From Spisula solida (lineage: Eukaryota; Mollusca; Bivalvia; Venerida; Mactridae): a stretch of 64,000 nt of DNA. This document shows positions 21,148 to 36,100 of the stretch, piece by piece. Position numbers and translations under genes: made by a program. Location of the stretch: contig OX365945.1 of NCBI GenBank assembly GCA_947247005.1, positions 34,030,551 to 34,094,550 of the forward strand, given 5' to 3'. The notes under the pieces were generated by a model. The model searched no databases. It was given only the letters and a program-made list of their open reading frames with translations, and had not been told where the DNA came from. Within the stretch, counting starts at the first letter, position 1, and each line of letters opens with the position of its first letter.

Positions 21148-24100
21148 ATGTCGATCACAGGATCAATACGCTCGGTGGACAGCCCCGACGTCTTGGATTT
21201 CGGCAGACGAAGTAATTGTTCCTTGCAAAGTATGTCTCGTAGAACGACACCAGTGTTGGCTTCCACACCCAATAACAGACGAACACCTTCACTTAAAGGA
21301 AGTGCTAAATTCATGGTAAGTTGCAAACGGACATTTTCTAGCTGAAATATCCAAGAGTTTCGAATAGTCAGTACATGGATGGGTATTGTTTTCGTAGGGG
21401 AGAGGTGGTCTAGAGGAAGAATCGACGTTTGGAGATCTAGAGGTTCCGAGTTTGAACCCCGTCTGTGCCACTGCTTTAAAATTTCTCTGAACAAGAACAG
21501 CCCGAACTGATCCGGGTTTTACCCGGGTGTATAAATTGGTACATGGAGTGGCTGCCATCGGCGCCATGTGTAACATCCGACTTGCGACGATATCGTCATT
21601 GGGTAAATAAGTTATGTGCAGTGCCTGAATGGGCGGTGTCTGAAAGTAGACTTTGAATTGGTACTTCACTATTTCAGACTAATTATCCGTAAGTCTAATT
21701 ATCCGAAACGTTGCCTGTGATCCCTCTGTAGGTATTTGGCAAAATAAAAAACGAGTATTTTTCATTCATGACTGTACTTCGACTTATAAGTTTGTATAAT
21801 AATTGAAACTTTGAAATTACACCAGACTCGTCGGCGATATAGTTCTGGAGCGAAAGATGAAGAAGCTTTATATAAGGTCGCACGTGCTCAACATGATAAT
21901 CACACGAAATTCAAAGTTCTGGTGGGACCAAGCAAGGTAGATTTACAATGGCGACATAAAGCCATTAATGCACGTAAACGATGGCATAAAAAAGCTTTAA
22001 TGCACATAAATGAGCGTAGCTATACTATGTGACTTTGGGCTGCAGATCCAAGACGAACGTTGCTTCACAAACAAAAATAGCCATACGTATTTTATTTCTA
22101 TATCGATTTCTATGACACATACGCCAGACTATGGGGAATATGTAAGCTTTTAACGAAATGTAAGATACATATCAGCAGCTGGGCCATTTTGTCTAGCAAA
22201 CGTTATGAAAAAATACGGATTGAAACTGTTGTCCGACGCTTCGAAGGTTTCACTGGGTGTTGGAAAAAACTACAAAGCTGCTGAAAAGGATCCTATATTT
22301 CTCGGAAAGCATACAATTTTTTCTTCGCCTGGCGAATGTTTAATATATTTTTATGAAGAAATAAAATAAATAAAATACTTATGGTTTTTTTTGTTTCGCA
22401 TTGAAGCAAATTTCGTCTTGGACCTGTAGCCCAAGTTTAGTGGCATTGCTACACTGTAAATTGTGGCATAAACATCTTTAATGCACATAAATGGTGGCAT
22501 ACACACCTAATGCACAGAATTGTTGGCATATACACATTATGCACATAAATGGTGGCATACACACCTAATGCACAGAATTGTTGGCATATACACATTATGC
22601 ACATAAATGGTGGCATACACACCTAATGCACAGAATTGGTGGCATATACACATTATGCACATAAATGGTGGCATACACACCTAATGCACAGAATTGGTGG
22701 CATATACACATTATGCACATAAATGGTGGCATACACACCTAATGCACAGAATTGGTGGCATATACACATTATGCACATAAATGGTGGCATACACACCTAA
22801 TGCACAGAATTGGTGGCATATACACATTATGCACATAAATGGTGGCATGCAAATCTTTAATGCACAGAATTGGTGGCATATACACATTATGCACATAAAT
22901 GGTGCATACACACCTAATGCACAGAATTGGTGGCATATACACATTATGCATATAAATGGTGGCATGCAAATCTTTAATGCACAGAATTGGTGGCAGATAA
23001 CATTATGCACATAAATGGTGGCATACAAATATTTAATGCACAGAATTGGTGGCATATACACATTATGCACATAAATGGTGGCATACAAATCTTTAATGCA
23101 CAGAATTGGTGGCATATACACATTATGCACATAAATGGTGGCATACAAATCTTTAATGCACGGAATTGGTGGCATATACACATTATGCACATAAATGGTG
23201 GCATACAAATCTTTAATGCACAGAATTGGTGGCATATACACATTATGCACATAAATGGTGGCATACAAATCTTTAATGCACAGAATTGGTGGCATATACA
23301 CATTATGCACATAAATGGTGGCATACAAATCTTTAATGCACGGAATTGGTGGCATATACACATTATGCACATAAATGGTGGCATACAAATCTTTAATGCA
23401 CAGAATTGGTGGCATATACACATTATGCACATAAATGGTGGCATACAAATCTTTAATGCACAGAATTGGTGGCATATACACATTATGCACGTAAATGGTG
23501 GCATACAAATCGTTAATGCACAGAAATGGTGGCATAAACACCTTTAATGTACAGAAATGATGGCATTAACACCTAATGCACAGAAATGGTGGCATAAACC
23601 CCTAATGTACAGAAATGATGGCATTAAACCCTAATGCACAGAAATGGTGGCATAAACACCGAATGCACAGAAATGGTGGCATAAACACCTAATGCACAGA
23701 AATGGTGGCATACAAATCTTTAATGCACATAAATGGAGGCATAAACACCTTTAATGCACAGAAATGATGGCAATAAATTTTTAATTTCATTATTATTAAA
23801 ATATGTTCAGTAACAAAAGGTGTTTCGTATCGTCAGCAAATAATATTGAAACATAAATGCGTAGTGAATGAGTTCTAGTAGTACTAAAATCAACACTGTA
23901 TGTTACAATGTGTTTATGAATACGTTTCCTTTTTGCGTGGTATATGTACATTGTACACGTTGCTGGAAGGTTGTTAAAACCCTCCAGTGCTCATAATTTC
24001 ATTGATAAAAACGCTATATTTCATGCATGTAAACAGTACTTAATTTTGATTTCAGTTTACAATTGACACTATTTAAAAGAAATCCCATATGCATTTGCTA

Positions 24101-27100
24101 TTGTCCTGACATATTTATTGAAAAAAAGTTGCCCTTTTGCCTTTTAGTGAATTTTAAAATCATATTTATTTTGCATTAGAAGTAGGTTTAGGCAACATGC
24201 TATATTAGCCCTCTCCTTGCGTGATTTATTATAATTATTATGACGTTTATAATTTGTTCAAACAAATAAAATGAACACAATAAAGTATTTCATGTTTGAA
24301 TCTTTTCAGAGAACATCGTCGTCTTCGAGTAAGTCGGAAGTGGACGCAATCAAGAATTTAATACAGAGTCGTCTGCTAATTACAGAGACCGGATATGACG
24401 CAGACGATGACGTTGATTTCCTGGATTTCGCTAACGGACGTATGTCACGTGACACTGACTATGAAACTGATTTGGAAATGGATTATGACGGTGCGTTATA
24501 ATGTGATAATCATGTTGATAATCCGCTGGGGATTTAAATCTATACAACTTTGCCCAACGTCACTAATTGATATTGTTTTCTTGCGTGTAACACAATACCC
24601 AGGTCATACAAGGCATGGGAAATAATCGACCGGCATGGAAATAAGTTAAAAAAAATATAATTGCGTGACACTTGCCGAATGGAAAACTGAATTTGCCAAA
24701 GTTGTTACAGCTTTGTTAAAATGCCGTTTTGATACTTAGAATACACACTGCCTCGAATGATAGTTGTACATTCCGGGTATGAACAAGTCCTAGTCACATA
24801 AAGGCAAATGAGATGGAATGTTGCCTTAATGATAATTTGGGGTATATTCGAAATGCATTCTGAAATCGCCTGCTTGCATTCGAGGTTCATTCCATTCACC
24901 ATATTTGTGGTCTCGCCCAATATTTTGCAATAGGGTCTCTTATATAAGGTGGTCGAGTGCGAAGGCGTGACTTCACCATTTAGGGAATCATTGAACGTCA
25001 CACGATGGTATATATACAAGCAATTTAATTTAACTTGGGAAACAATTCAATTGGAACGTCAATTTGACATTTATCAAAAATGCCTTTTTGCAAAAATCAA
25101 TATTTCTGGTTTTCATTGATAGTACAATGGTCATGTAATATAATTATGGACTAAAACTCCCAAGTGTTAGCTTTCCATTGGTAATTGTATATGAAAACAT
25201 CAGATGAGATCAAGCACCTTCCCATGGCATTCGTTTTTAATGGGATCAGATATTATGAAATACCCTGTATCATATTAATCAATGATAATTTAAAACATTT
25301 ACTGGACAAAATTGAAACACAATCCTATACACTTCCTCCCTAGTGCCGATTGGGTTGTAGAAATCACATATTTCTTACGGACTTGCTACCTCCGACATAT
25401 AGAATTTGCGATAACAATCGACCACCGTTTGCAAAGACATCTCTGTGATAGTCGACGGTTCAATTGTCGGTCGTCGTCCAACCACTAATAGTCTGCAACA
25501 CGTCGGTATTTATTTGTAAGGCGATTGTTTGTCAATGTTCATACTATATCGAACTGTTATTAACTTATTCCATTACCACTAAACATCTTTTCTTTTCACC
25601 GTCTTTGATTTGTCAAGTTCTGGTTGTTTCTGTCTGTATAGCAGGGAAATATTATCTGTGCACAAATGGTCTCAGTCGAATAGACATATTTGCTGCTCAC
25701 ATTCTAACATATTTCTGTAATTTTATTGCATGGTGCCATTTGCCGGTAGTTGGTTTTGAAATCAATTCAATCATCGATGCACTGAGCAAGCGATACTTTG
25801 TGCTGAGTGTTATGTAGTAATTCAAACGCGATGTGATGTTACGTTGCCGACCTTACAGAGATTGTCGTCGGGGGTATTGTGTCAGTCAAATGATATGTTG
25901 AAGTTATCACAATCGTCTTGTACATTGAGTATTACCTGGCACACGAATGCCTTTTCTAACATGAGCTGTTTATTTTCGTACCACTCAATAGTGGTATCGC
26001 TATTCATAGCGTGTGTTGTTTGTTAGTTTTTAAAATGTAAGTTTGAAAAAGGTCTCAAATAATATTACTAAACTCAGAATCATTTAGACTTCTGAATACT
26101 GTTTTATCAAAGCACTTACGGAAATCTTTATGAATTATTCTTTAAAACCTGGACAGATATTGGTTGTAGAAATTTGTTGACTGAATAATACGTAATATCA
26201 AATATTGAACAACCCTTTACCCCCAACGTGGAGCTGTTAGAGAGTTATAGAGAATTTAAAATTAAACGTAGATTTAATATTTCCGTAAGTGCTTGGATAA
26301 AACACTGGATACTGTTAATCAGAGCACTTACGGAATTCTTAAACTTACGCTTTGAAAATTTAAATTTGTATATTTCTTTCACAAATACAGATATGTATTT
26401 GGAGTTCTTTGACTGAAAGATCATTCATATTGCACATCAACAATTTGGAGTTGTTAAAGAATGATAAAGACTTAAAATTTGAGCGTAAGTTTAAGCTTTG
26501 ATAAACTAAAATTCTGATGATTTGCCATCATTTAATAACATATCGATGGCTTAGAATGAGAGAAGGTCGTAAGTGCTACTTACGACCATAAACTTACGAC
26601 CATATTTGAAATCTGCACCACAAGGCGCTTCTTATGAGTCTATTTGCATGACATTCGGAACTGTTCATGTTGACCAAACTGAAGTTGAAAAAGAATTTTC
26701 AATAAGAAAAGAGTAGTTTTCAGACAGTTTTTTCTTGTTTTCTTAAAATATCGATTTTGTACTTACGACCTTCTCATTCTAAGTCAACGATAAACTGTTT
26801 TAGAGTATACACTTATAGTAAATAGTTACGTATTTAATCCTTTACACAGAATGGATTGCCGAGGATACCGGTGAAGTCAAAAACGACGATCCACAAGACA
26901 AGAAATATATTCACATGTGTAATGCCAGTGGTACCATACCAGTATCGTATTTCCTCAGACACATCAAAGATACCAAGTTCCGTATGAGGTATCATGGACT
27001 GGGTCCACTCGGAGCTAAAGCAATATCTGTTCCACTCAAGGTATGTCTTCCTGTTCTTTGATTCATTTCCCCAACAAAGTGGTTTCTCTTTTTATCTAGC

Positions 27101-30100
27101 TTCTGTCTCAATTGAACAACAAAAACGATAGTGCGACGAATCAACGGAGTTTACACACACTGTCTACGAAGGGGACACTAAGAATATGATTTTTGGGCAA
27201 TTTTATTTTGTTATTGTGGACATTTCTTAATTTTTGTAGTACATAAAAGGCGGACTTACTTTGTTTCTAACACTGTTAACTTTTAAGTACATCTTCTAAA
27301 ACTGAAGTAATTGTTTTCCAAATAACATTAGTTAACCGAAAGTAGACAACGTCGTAAATTTTGGTAAAACATGTCTTAATTTAAAAAATAGACTTTCAAA
27401 TCGACAGAACCAGCGAAGGACGGCGCACGAGAATAACAGCACGTAAAGCGCTAGATCTATAATAGAGAAAAGACCTATCAGAGTGGCGTTCGGTGAATAT
27501 TAATTAAAGACCTCATAACTCAAGAGTAGAAAAGCCTTTCTGTTGCTTTTCAATTATGAACTAAGAAGTGGTTTATTATTTCGTCATATCCCCCACTTAC
27601 TCGTATAAGCTGCAAGTTTTTTCAACTTCAGTTTGACCTGTTCCGATTTTCATGACAATAGGCTCATAAGAAGCGCCTTGTGATGCAGATTCAATTATGC
27701 ATGGGTCTAATAAGGTCGTAAGTCGCACTTATAAATCAGCGATTTGACAAATATTTACAGAAAAGCTATTTAGAAAGGTCAAATTTATGTCGCATGAAAA
27801 CAGCTTTAGAAAAAACGCGTAAACTAAATAAAAGCAATAGTATCTTAAATCACACCACACTTATGGCAGACGTACTGAACACGACTGATGTTAAAGTTTT
27901 TGTTCTGACGTAAATTGTTTATATTTTGGTTGTATAGGAAAACCATAGTATAGAAATCTTGGATTTGGAAGGGAACTGGATTGAAAAGGAAGGTGCCATT
28001 TATCTGTCGCAAATGCTGAAAGAGAATATGTATCTATCAGAAGTTGTAAGTGGACCTTAAATATAACACCTACTCATACTATGCACATGTACATTGTGAA
28101 AATAACTCTCAAATAGAGACAAGGGTCAGCATAATGTAAAGTTATTTTTATTATGGAATTGATCGCTAAACCAACAAATGCTGAATAATTTATAAACTGT
28201 CTTTTTATTTTTATTCTTTAAAAGTGTTGTTCATTCGATTTTCCCCTGCAAGATTGGCCAATGACGTTCGACTTCAAATGATTTTGACAATTGAACCCCG
28301 CGATTTTACATAATATTTTACAAAACATATAACAAAAACATTTTAAAGTTAATACATGTTTAAGATGTCTCATGTATTTACAAATTAAAACAAACCATTA
28401 TATGAAGTGATTACTTATTTGCGTTATTTCCAGTTTCATTGTTCTACTCATTCCACCTTTCTTACAGTTTTTGAATATTTAACACAATTATTTATATTTT
28501 CAGAATATTGCGGAGAACAAATTAGGACGGGACGGGGCTGATGCAATTTGTGACATATTACATAAACATGAATTTTTGAAGTCGTTAAATATGTCAGGTA
28601 AATATGGCAACACAAAAAGAAGAAAACCCACCTCCGCCATACATTCCACATGGAAATCTTTTTGTCTTGATTGTGATAATGTAATTGAGTGTGAATGCCA
28701 TTTTCTTCAAATGTGTACTCCTTATGATAATCTGCGTCTGAAATACATTCCTTCCAATATTAGCAAAGACTAAATTTACATGAAGATTGTCCTAATGACA
28801 TGTCGCTGGCTTAGAATAAGAAGGTCGTTAGTACAAAATCGATATTTTGAGAAAACAAGAAAACTGTCTGAAAACTATTCTTTACTTATGTAAAAACAAG
28901 CTTTATCAACTTCAGTTTGATCAACATGACCTGTTCCGATTTTCTAGTATTTCTAAAACGACACAAAAATACGCAAAATGTCAAATGTCGTATACTATGC
29001 TATAAAGGTCCGTTCCGGAATAATAATGCTAGTTTAATGTATATGATGTTGATAATGTGCCTATATTGATTGCAATACAGAATGGTTGCATAATTCATAC
29101 TGTGCTAATCAAAAAGTTAATTACTTATTGAGTGTCCCACTTTCAGCAAGGAACCAAAATTACTTATTGAGTGCCCGACTTTCAGCAAGGAACCAAAATT
29201 ACTTATTGAGTGTCCCACTTTCAGAAAGACACCAAACTTAGCTTTACTATTGACTTTCAGGGAATGATTTAAACGATTACGGCGCTTCAAAGGTGTGTGA
29301 GATGTTGCAGAAAAACACGTGTTTAAAACATCTATACCTCGGCCATAATCATTTCGAGGAGACTGCTGCATTCTGTTTTAAAGAAGCTCTCAGTCACAAT
29401 GAGAATCTAGAGACGCTGGATCTCAGCTGGAACCATTTTCGTACCGCCGGCGCTACTGCAATAGCCGAGGGTGTACAGGTAAGTGCTATAGATTAGATTA
29501 CAAAGCGATAGTAGACAACTTTGATGAAGCTCCTAATCCTAACTATTGTCGCTCCATTTCATACCTTTTTCCATTTTGAAGCTGCATGTTTTATATACTC
29601 AAAACTTGAACACCATCTTGTTTGTCAAAGAATAAACAACCAATACTTACGTGTTCTTTTCAAAACTAATGGAAACTATGAAGAAGAAACAACCGGAGCC
29701 GATAACCTCTGTTTGGCAAAGAATTGAACCATGACCTGCAGACTGATAGTATATACACATACTCTAACCCGCACAATCGGTTTTGAGCAACCAACGATTA
29801 ATGCACTCTACGATTGATCTTCTAACGTGTTGGTACATGGTGATAATCCATATTTAGGCGATCTGAAAACATAACAAATGGATGTATTATACGGTTACGG
29901 TCAAAGGCATTGCAAATGCCGAGTATATCAATAAAAACTGAAATTTGATAAATGCTTACCAATATTTACATAAAATGTCACTTTAATAATCTACCTTTCA
30001 GGAAAATTACGGATTAAAAACACTGAATGTCTGCATGAACGGATTTAGTGACATCGGGGCTGAAGCACTTGGGAGAGCCCTAAAACATAATAGGGGCCTT

Positions 30101-33100
30101 ACAAGCCTAGATATAAGTCATAACAGAATCAGTGAAGTAGGGGCCGGACATATTGCGCTGGGGTTACAGACCAACGATGTCCTAAAAGATTTAAAAGTGA
30201 GTAAAATAAATCCACGTCAGTTACAATTTAATGTATTTTAGTTAACTCCTGATATTTGGCTTAACGACGCCCTGTACACCAGTACAGTCACATGAAGCTA
30301 TAAGTATAAATAACAGTAAAACCTTAGTAAGAAGACCACTGTTAAGGACATTATAATGACTTATACATGTACTTTATACTCCCTTCCCTGAAAATCTACA
30401 GATTTGATTACTTATAAACATTCTCTGCAATTGATACGTACAATGGATGGCCTGGGGTGGTATTCAATATCAAGGCTTACTTGACGTAAGGATAAGGACA
30501 ACCAATCAGATCATACCATATTAAACTATTGGTCAGTAACAGGCAATATGATTGGCTATCCTTAATCTCCAATTAAATAAAATCAATATTGCATACCACC
30601 CCTGAGCATAGCTATAAGCACACACTTTTTTTCGATGGAGTTTAATTTTCGTTGATTTCTTTGTTGAATTCGACCACGAGATCTAATCCTTACGATTAAT
30701 CGACATTACCAATACAAAGCACAGGTTTATCCAACCATCTTTTGTAATCCACGAATTTACGATCCCTCGAAAATGCATTTTCATCAAAATCCACGAACTT
30801 TAATACCCGCGAAAATATGTGATTTTACAGTATAATTATGTGCTTATCTATCATACATGTTGTGTAGAACAGAAAATACAAAATCATCATACAGCACAAT
30901 CATATAGACGTTTTAGAAACAGACAATGCACCGCCAGTTATTTTACTTTTCTAAACATTTAAATATCGCATATCACGTTTCGTTTATAAAATGCAGGGGA
31001 TATGTCTTTAAAGTCATTTAAAACTATTATACCGCGTCAATTATGTTTATTATTCTATTTTGATTATTAGATTGGGTTTAATCCAGTCGGTGTAGATGGT
31101 TCAATGGCGCTTATACTGGCGATATCCAAGAACGACATGAGCTGTATGAAATTGCTAGATCTGTCGGTATGTATTATTTAGTTTTACAGGGTGTAAAAAA
31201 AGTTTGTTCACAAAATTTAAATTCATACTACTTTTTCTGAGCTTTGTACGCAGTGAACATTATTAATTTCGTACTCTAAAGCTCCATTAAATGCCAGAAA
31301 AATCAACACGATGACAGAACCCTCTGGAATTCAACCTGAAATTGTACATTCTTCTGACATCAGAAGAATAAACTATTGAAACTTATACATTGAGAACGAA
31401 CTTTTTTATCACCCTGTAGTTATATATCGATAATTTATGTACGTAAGGACAAAAGTTTTGCCCTTACCTATATACTTTGCACTATTCACATGTGAAATAA
31501 GTCAACCAATTTAATGCCAAATAGTTTTAAATTTTAAATGTCACGTGTCTTTTACGCCAAGACACGTAAAAGTCATTTTGTGGAAATTGGTCGAACATGA
31601 ACAATTTGTGAATGTTTGAAATTTCGTGCACAACGTTGGTCCTCAAGTAAAATGTTTATTTGGATGTGAAAAGAATATAGTGACATATTACAGCAGATAA
31701 TTATACCGTTGTTGCAAAACATTTTATATATTGTTTCTACAATAAATTAGTATAAAATATAAACTATAAATTCAACCTCTCAACCTGGTAGTAAACATAC
31801 AAGATCAAGATTTATACTACAATACAAGCCATCGGTCAAAAATAGAGAAACACCATTGTCAAGTCACAAATTTACTGCTACCTTGTTGTACAAGAAAGAT
31901 TGTCGGTAATATTGAGTATTACTGACTTTATTTCCGCTCCACAAAGATTGTCGGTAATATTGAGTATAACTGACTGTATTTCCACTCCACAAAGATTGTC
32001 GGTAATATTGAGTATTGCTGACTGTATTTCCACTCCACAAAGATTGTCGGTAATATTGAGTATTGCTGACTTTATTTCCACTCCACAAAGACTGTCGGTA
32101 ATATTGAGTATAACTGACTTTATTTCCGCTCCACAAAGATTGTCGGTAATATTGAGTATAACTGACTGTATTTCCACTTCACAAAGATTGTCGGTAATAT
32201 TGAGTATTGCTGACTTTATTTCCACTCCACAAAGACTGTCGGTAATATTGAGTATAACTGACTTTATTTCCACTCCACAAAGATTGTCGGTAATATAGAG
32301 TATTACTGACTTTATTTCTACACCACAAAGATTGTCGACAATATTTTGTATTACTGACTTTATTTCTACTCCACAAAGATTGTCGCTAATATTGAGTATT
32401 ACTGACTTTATTTCCACTCCACAAAGATTGTCGCTAATATTGAGTTTAACTGACTTTATTTCCACTCCACGAAGATTGTCGGTAATATTGAGCATTACTG
32501 ACTTTATTTCTACTCCACAAAGATTGTCGACAATATTTTGTATTACTGACTTTATTTCCACTCCACAAAGATTGTCGGTAATATTGAGTATAACTGACTT
32601 TATTTCCACTCCACAAAGATTGTCGGTAATATTGAGTATTACTGACTTTATTTCTACACCACAAAGATTGTCGACAATATTTTGTATTACTGACTTCATT
32701 TCTACTCCACAAAGATTGTCGGTAATATTGAGTATAACTGACTTTATTTCCACCCCACAAAGATTGTCGGTAATATTGGGTATAACTGACTTTATTTCTA
32801 CTCCACAAAGATTGTCGGTAATATTGAGTATAACTGACTTTATTTCCACCCCACAAAGATTGTCGGTAATATTGGGTATAACTGACTTTATTTCTACTCC
32901 ACAAAGATTGTTGGTAATATTGAGTATTGCTGACTTTATTTCTACTTCACAAAGATTGTTGGTAATATTGAGTATAACTGACTTTATTTCCACTCCACAA
33001 AGATTGTCGGTAATATGTAGTATTACTGACTTTATTTCCACTCGACAAGGATTGTCGGTAATATTGAGTATTACTGACTTTATTTCTACACCACAAAGAT

Positions 33101-36100
33101 TGTCGCTAATATTGAGTATTACTGACTTTATTTCCACTCCACAAAGATTGTTGGTAATATTGGAGTATTACTGACTTTATTTCTACTCTACAGGATGTAT
33201 TTGTATCTGCGGAATTCCATGATTTTGTACAAGAAACATTGTTGGTAATATTGAGTATTACTGACTTTATTTCCGCTCCACAAAGATTGTTGGTATTTTT
33301 GAGTAATACTGACTATATTTCTACTCCACAAAGATTGTTGGTAATATTGAGTATTACTGACTTTATTTCCACTTCACAAAGATTGTCGACAATATTTTGT
33401 ATAACTGACTTTATTTCCACTCCACAAAGATTGTCGGTAATATTGAGTATTACTGATTTTATTTCTACACCACAAAGATTGTCGACAATATTTTGTTTTA
33501 CTGACTTTATTTCTACTCCACAAAGATTGTCGCCTATATTGAGTACATGTAGTACTGACTTTATTTCCACTCCACAAAGATTGTCGGTAATATTGAGTAT
33601 TGCTGACTTTATTTCCACTCCACAAAGATTGTTGGTAATATTGGAGTATTACTGACTTTATTTCTACTCTACAGGATGTATTTGTATCTGCGGAATTCCA
33701 TGATATTGAGTCGAAGCTTGAGACTGAAAGAGTATTTACTGTAATATACGCAGGTAAGTCAGCCATTATAAATATATGCGCCTCATTGCTATTCATCGGC
33801 AGACCCCTACGTTCATCGCCATACCCCTTCATTCATCGCCAGACCCCCAAGTTCATCGCCTGACACTCACGTTCATTGCCAGACCACACGTTCATCGCAA
33901 GACCCCCACATGTTTAATTTATTACTTTACTCTACATTTCTGGTGATGTTTACTGTAAGGGGGAGAAGCGACGCATGTCTTAAACTGAATGTAATAAGAG
34001 ACTACCAGATATCATATGTATACATGTAATATTCAGTTACTTGTATTTATTTTTTGTTTGACGGAACAAGTTATACTTCTTCCCATGTCTAGAGTTCGGT
34101 TGGAGCATCGATGTACTGCTCCTATAGTATGAACTGTCTCATGGACAAGTATTCAAGCTCGTAACGTCAACGCCTCCTCTCTACCTACAATTCTTACAAC
34201 CGTGTTTAGTTTTCTGTCTCATATTTGCGATCTCTAGGGGATAGGTCTATCTGTAATCGTGAATTTTGTTTTATGATATTATGATATGCATGTACTTGTA
34301 CCCGTATAAGAAAGGCACTACACGTTCATGTTTAACTACATATTGTATTAATCGTAATGCCATGATCATTCTGTAAACACGCGGAGAAAGATAATACATT
34401 TTAAAATTATTCATACGGAGCAGATTTGTGTGATGGTTGTTGAAAAGATTTTAAATAAATCACACATATATGACCTTCATAATATCGTTAAAATACATAT
34501 CCAAACAAAACCTAAATTACATTAAATCGAACGTTCGCGATTCTTGTTATTTTGATGTATTAGTTTATATTGCAAATAATATTATGTGTTATAACCGACT
34601 AAATATAGAACCTAAAATAAACTAAAAAATATAATCAGTTAATCACTTCAAAAAATATTATAAGTAGTAATTGAACAGATTAAGACCATTTTATTGTTAT
34701 AATCCAAATTGTTCAAAACCTCTTAACTTTAGTGGACTGAGAAATATCGAATACTGATCGAGTAACACCTACGTTTGAGCACTCAAAATCAAACATTCAG
34801 GTCGTGCTAGAAGTTTAAAAGTGACCTTTATGCCCTCGCGTCCTTAACCCCGTTGTTGACGATGTTGTAAATATTACTTAAGATAACTAGCTTCTCTTCT
34901 CTTATAAATATCCTCGTGACGATAGATACCGTCAGTAATGAGGTGTCGAGCGTGATTAATTTAAGTTGTAAAACGATCTTATAAAGTTTTATTATAAAAA
35001 AATAACCAACACGACGCAGTGCACAAAAAACAGCGCACATTTGACCAATGTGAAATTTGCAAATTAATTAATTCTGAGAGAAGGAAGAAGTTCTTGTGGA
35101 TTGGGAGACAGGTATGACTGTCAAATTCCCAAAGAAAGGAGATTTAGATGACTCCAATAATTGGAGAGGCATCGAGCTCCTGTCTATTCCAAGAAAAGTT
35201 CTAACCAGAATTATTTTAGAACGCTCAAAGAAGACAGTGGATAAAGAGTTGCGTGATGAACAAGCAAAATTTGGCATAGGAAGGTCATGTGCCGATCAAA
35301 TTGCAGCGCTAAGGATTATCATTAAACAATCTTTGGAATGGCAGTCTCCTCTATATATAAATTGCATTGACTTCCGCAAGGCTTTTGACATGATAGATCG
35401 CCTAACCATATGGAAGATAATGCGGAACTTCGGCATCCAAGTCAAGATAGTCATTGCCATCTAAAACTACTACGAAAACACCATCTGTCAAGTAATCTAT
35501 ACCACAGGACTCACCACATCCTTCGCTGTCACTACTCGAGTTCGACAAGACTGCTTGCTGACACCACTGATGTTCACAATGGTCATTGACTGTGTTATGA
35601 AAAGAGAGACGAGCCAGCCAAAATGATTACAATGGACCTTCACAAAACAGCTTGAAGACCTTGACTTTGCAGATGACATCGGACTCCTTTCCCACTCATA
35701 CGCACACATCCAGGAAAAGACTCTAGCCCTTCAAAACATAGCACGGACAACAGGTCTGGAAATCAACATCAAGAAGACAAAGAACATGCGAGTAAATGCT
35801 CTCCATGATGCTCCTATCGAACTTGAAGGACAAGATATAGATGATTTTGTTAGCTTCACATATCTTGGAAGCACTGTGAGTGAGATGGATGGAGCTGATG
35901 AAGATGTCACAGAGAACAACAACATACGGCTTAGCACGAAACTACGACTTTTCAACTCAAATGTCAAGACGGTACTCATCTGCGGCTCTGAAACCTGGAA
36001 GCACACGAAGCTGCTAGATCACAAACTCCAGGTTTTCGTCACCAAATGCCTGAGAAGTATACTTCAGATACGATGTCCTGACAAGATCAGTAACCAGGAG

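Noticed and set aside
22711..23547. 276-aa and 186-aa ORFs with MPPILCIK and NGGIQIFNAQ repeats
   Set aside because: 60-bp satellite open on both strands, inside LRRC74-like intron 2.
24705..25019. 104-aa minus-strand ORF
   Set aside because: Vaguely transposon-like words but no block I can name; not enough to call a gene or element.
25464..25817. 117-aa ORF in LRRC74-like intron 3
   Set aside because: No recognisable domain, no splice phase that fits the gene; AT-rich hydrophobic translation of the kind expected by chance.
31878..33655. Long ORFs on both strands (up to 419 aa) with a 16-aa period
   Set aside because: A 48-bp intronic minisatellite without stops; both strands are open, and it lies between two solid exons of another gene.
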